A stretch of DNA of 15,659 bases. Origin: an uncultured Rhodospirillaceae bacterium (GTDB lineage: Bacteria; Pseudomonadota; Alphaproteobacteria; RF32; CAG-239). Numbering within the stretch: the first letter of the stretch is position 1; every line of letters starts with the position of its first letter. The stretch covers positions 1-15,659 of the forward strand of contig OMQI01000035.1 in assembly GCA_900313185.1 (NCBI GenBank). The letters run 5' to 3'. The notes under the pieces were generated by a model. That model did not search any database. It saw only the letters and a list, made by a program, of their open reading frames with translations, and was not told where the DNA came from. The position numbers were made by a program, and so were the translations under genes. This document shows positions 15,638 to 15,659 of this stretch, piece after piece.

Positions 15638-15659
15638 TAATCCCCTCCTAATTACTGCC

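Overview
The window is a single minus-strand gene cluster, read from position 15637 down to position 1, that encodes much of a VirB/Trb-type type IV secretion system (T4SS) in an AT-rich Gram-negative bacterium. Signal peptides, a lipoprotein and dedicated inner-membrane assembly parts support a diderm cell. TGA serves as a normal stop, including in ATGA stop/start overlaps, so the code is standard. The gene families and base composition fit an uncultured alphaproteobacterium, but that placement is a guess. No relaxase, coupling protein, integrase, transposase, tRNA, rRNA or CRISPR is visible, so the window alone cannot show whether the system conjugates DNA or delivers proteins.

Layout in transcription order. 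(1) 15637-12070 is the assembly core: a VirB2-like pilin, an unrecognised exported 146-aa protein, a VirB3-like protein and the VirB4 ATPase. The last three overlap by 4 bp at each junction. (2) 12069-11927 is the largest gap but one. It holds a good -10 box and a hairpin in the predicted leader, suggesting an internal promoter for the second half. (3) 11926-1796 is about 10 kb of five consecutive genes for exported proteins (378, 449, 546, 421 and 1549 aa). Each has a signal peptide and helical, charged segments; none shows a later membrane segment. They sit where virB5 and virB6 would be expected. Two of them (378 and 546 aa) are paralogues with Gly/Asn/Trp repeats and a C-terminal four-cysteine tail. 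The 449-aa protein has a duplicated four-cysteine module. The 421-aa protein is the best VirB5/TrbJ candidate. (4) 1784-1 holds two divergent VirB8-like proteins flanking a small VirB7-position lipoprotein, with a possible 21-codon ORF in the 146-bp gap. The second VirB8 gene runs off the window; virB9, virB10 and virB11 would be expected beyond it.

Inferred joint role: VirB2, VirB3, VirB4 and VirB8 would build the inner-membrane platform and pilus, the lipoprotein would contribute to the outer-membrane part, and the block of exported proteins would form a lineage-specific periplasmic or surface extension. No polytopic VirB6-like protein is present in the window. The large exported block is the most unusual part of the locus.
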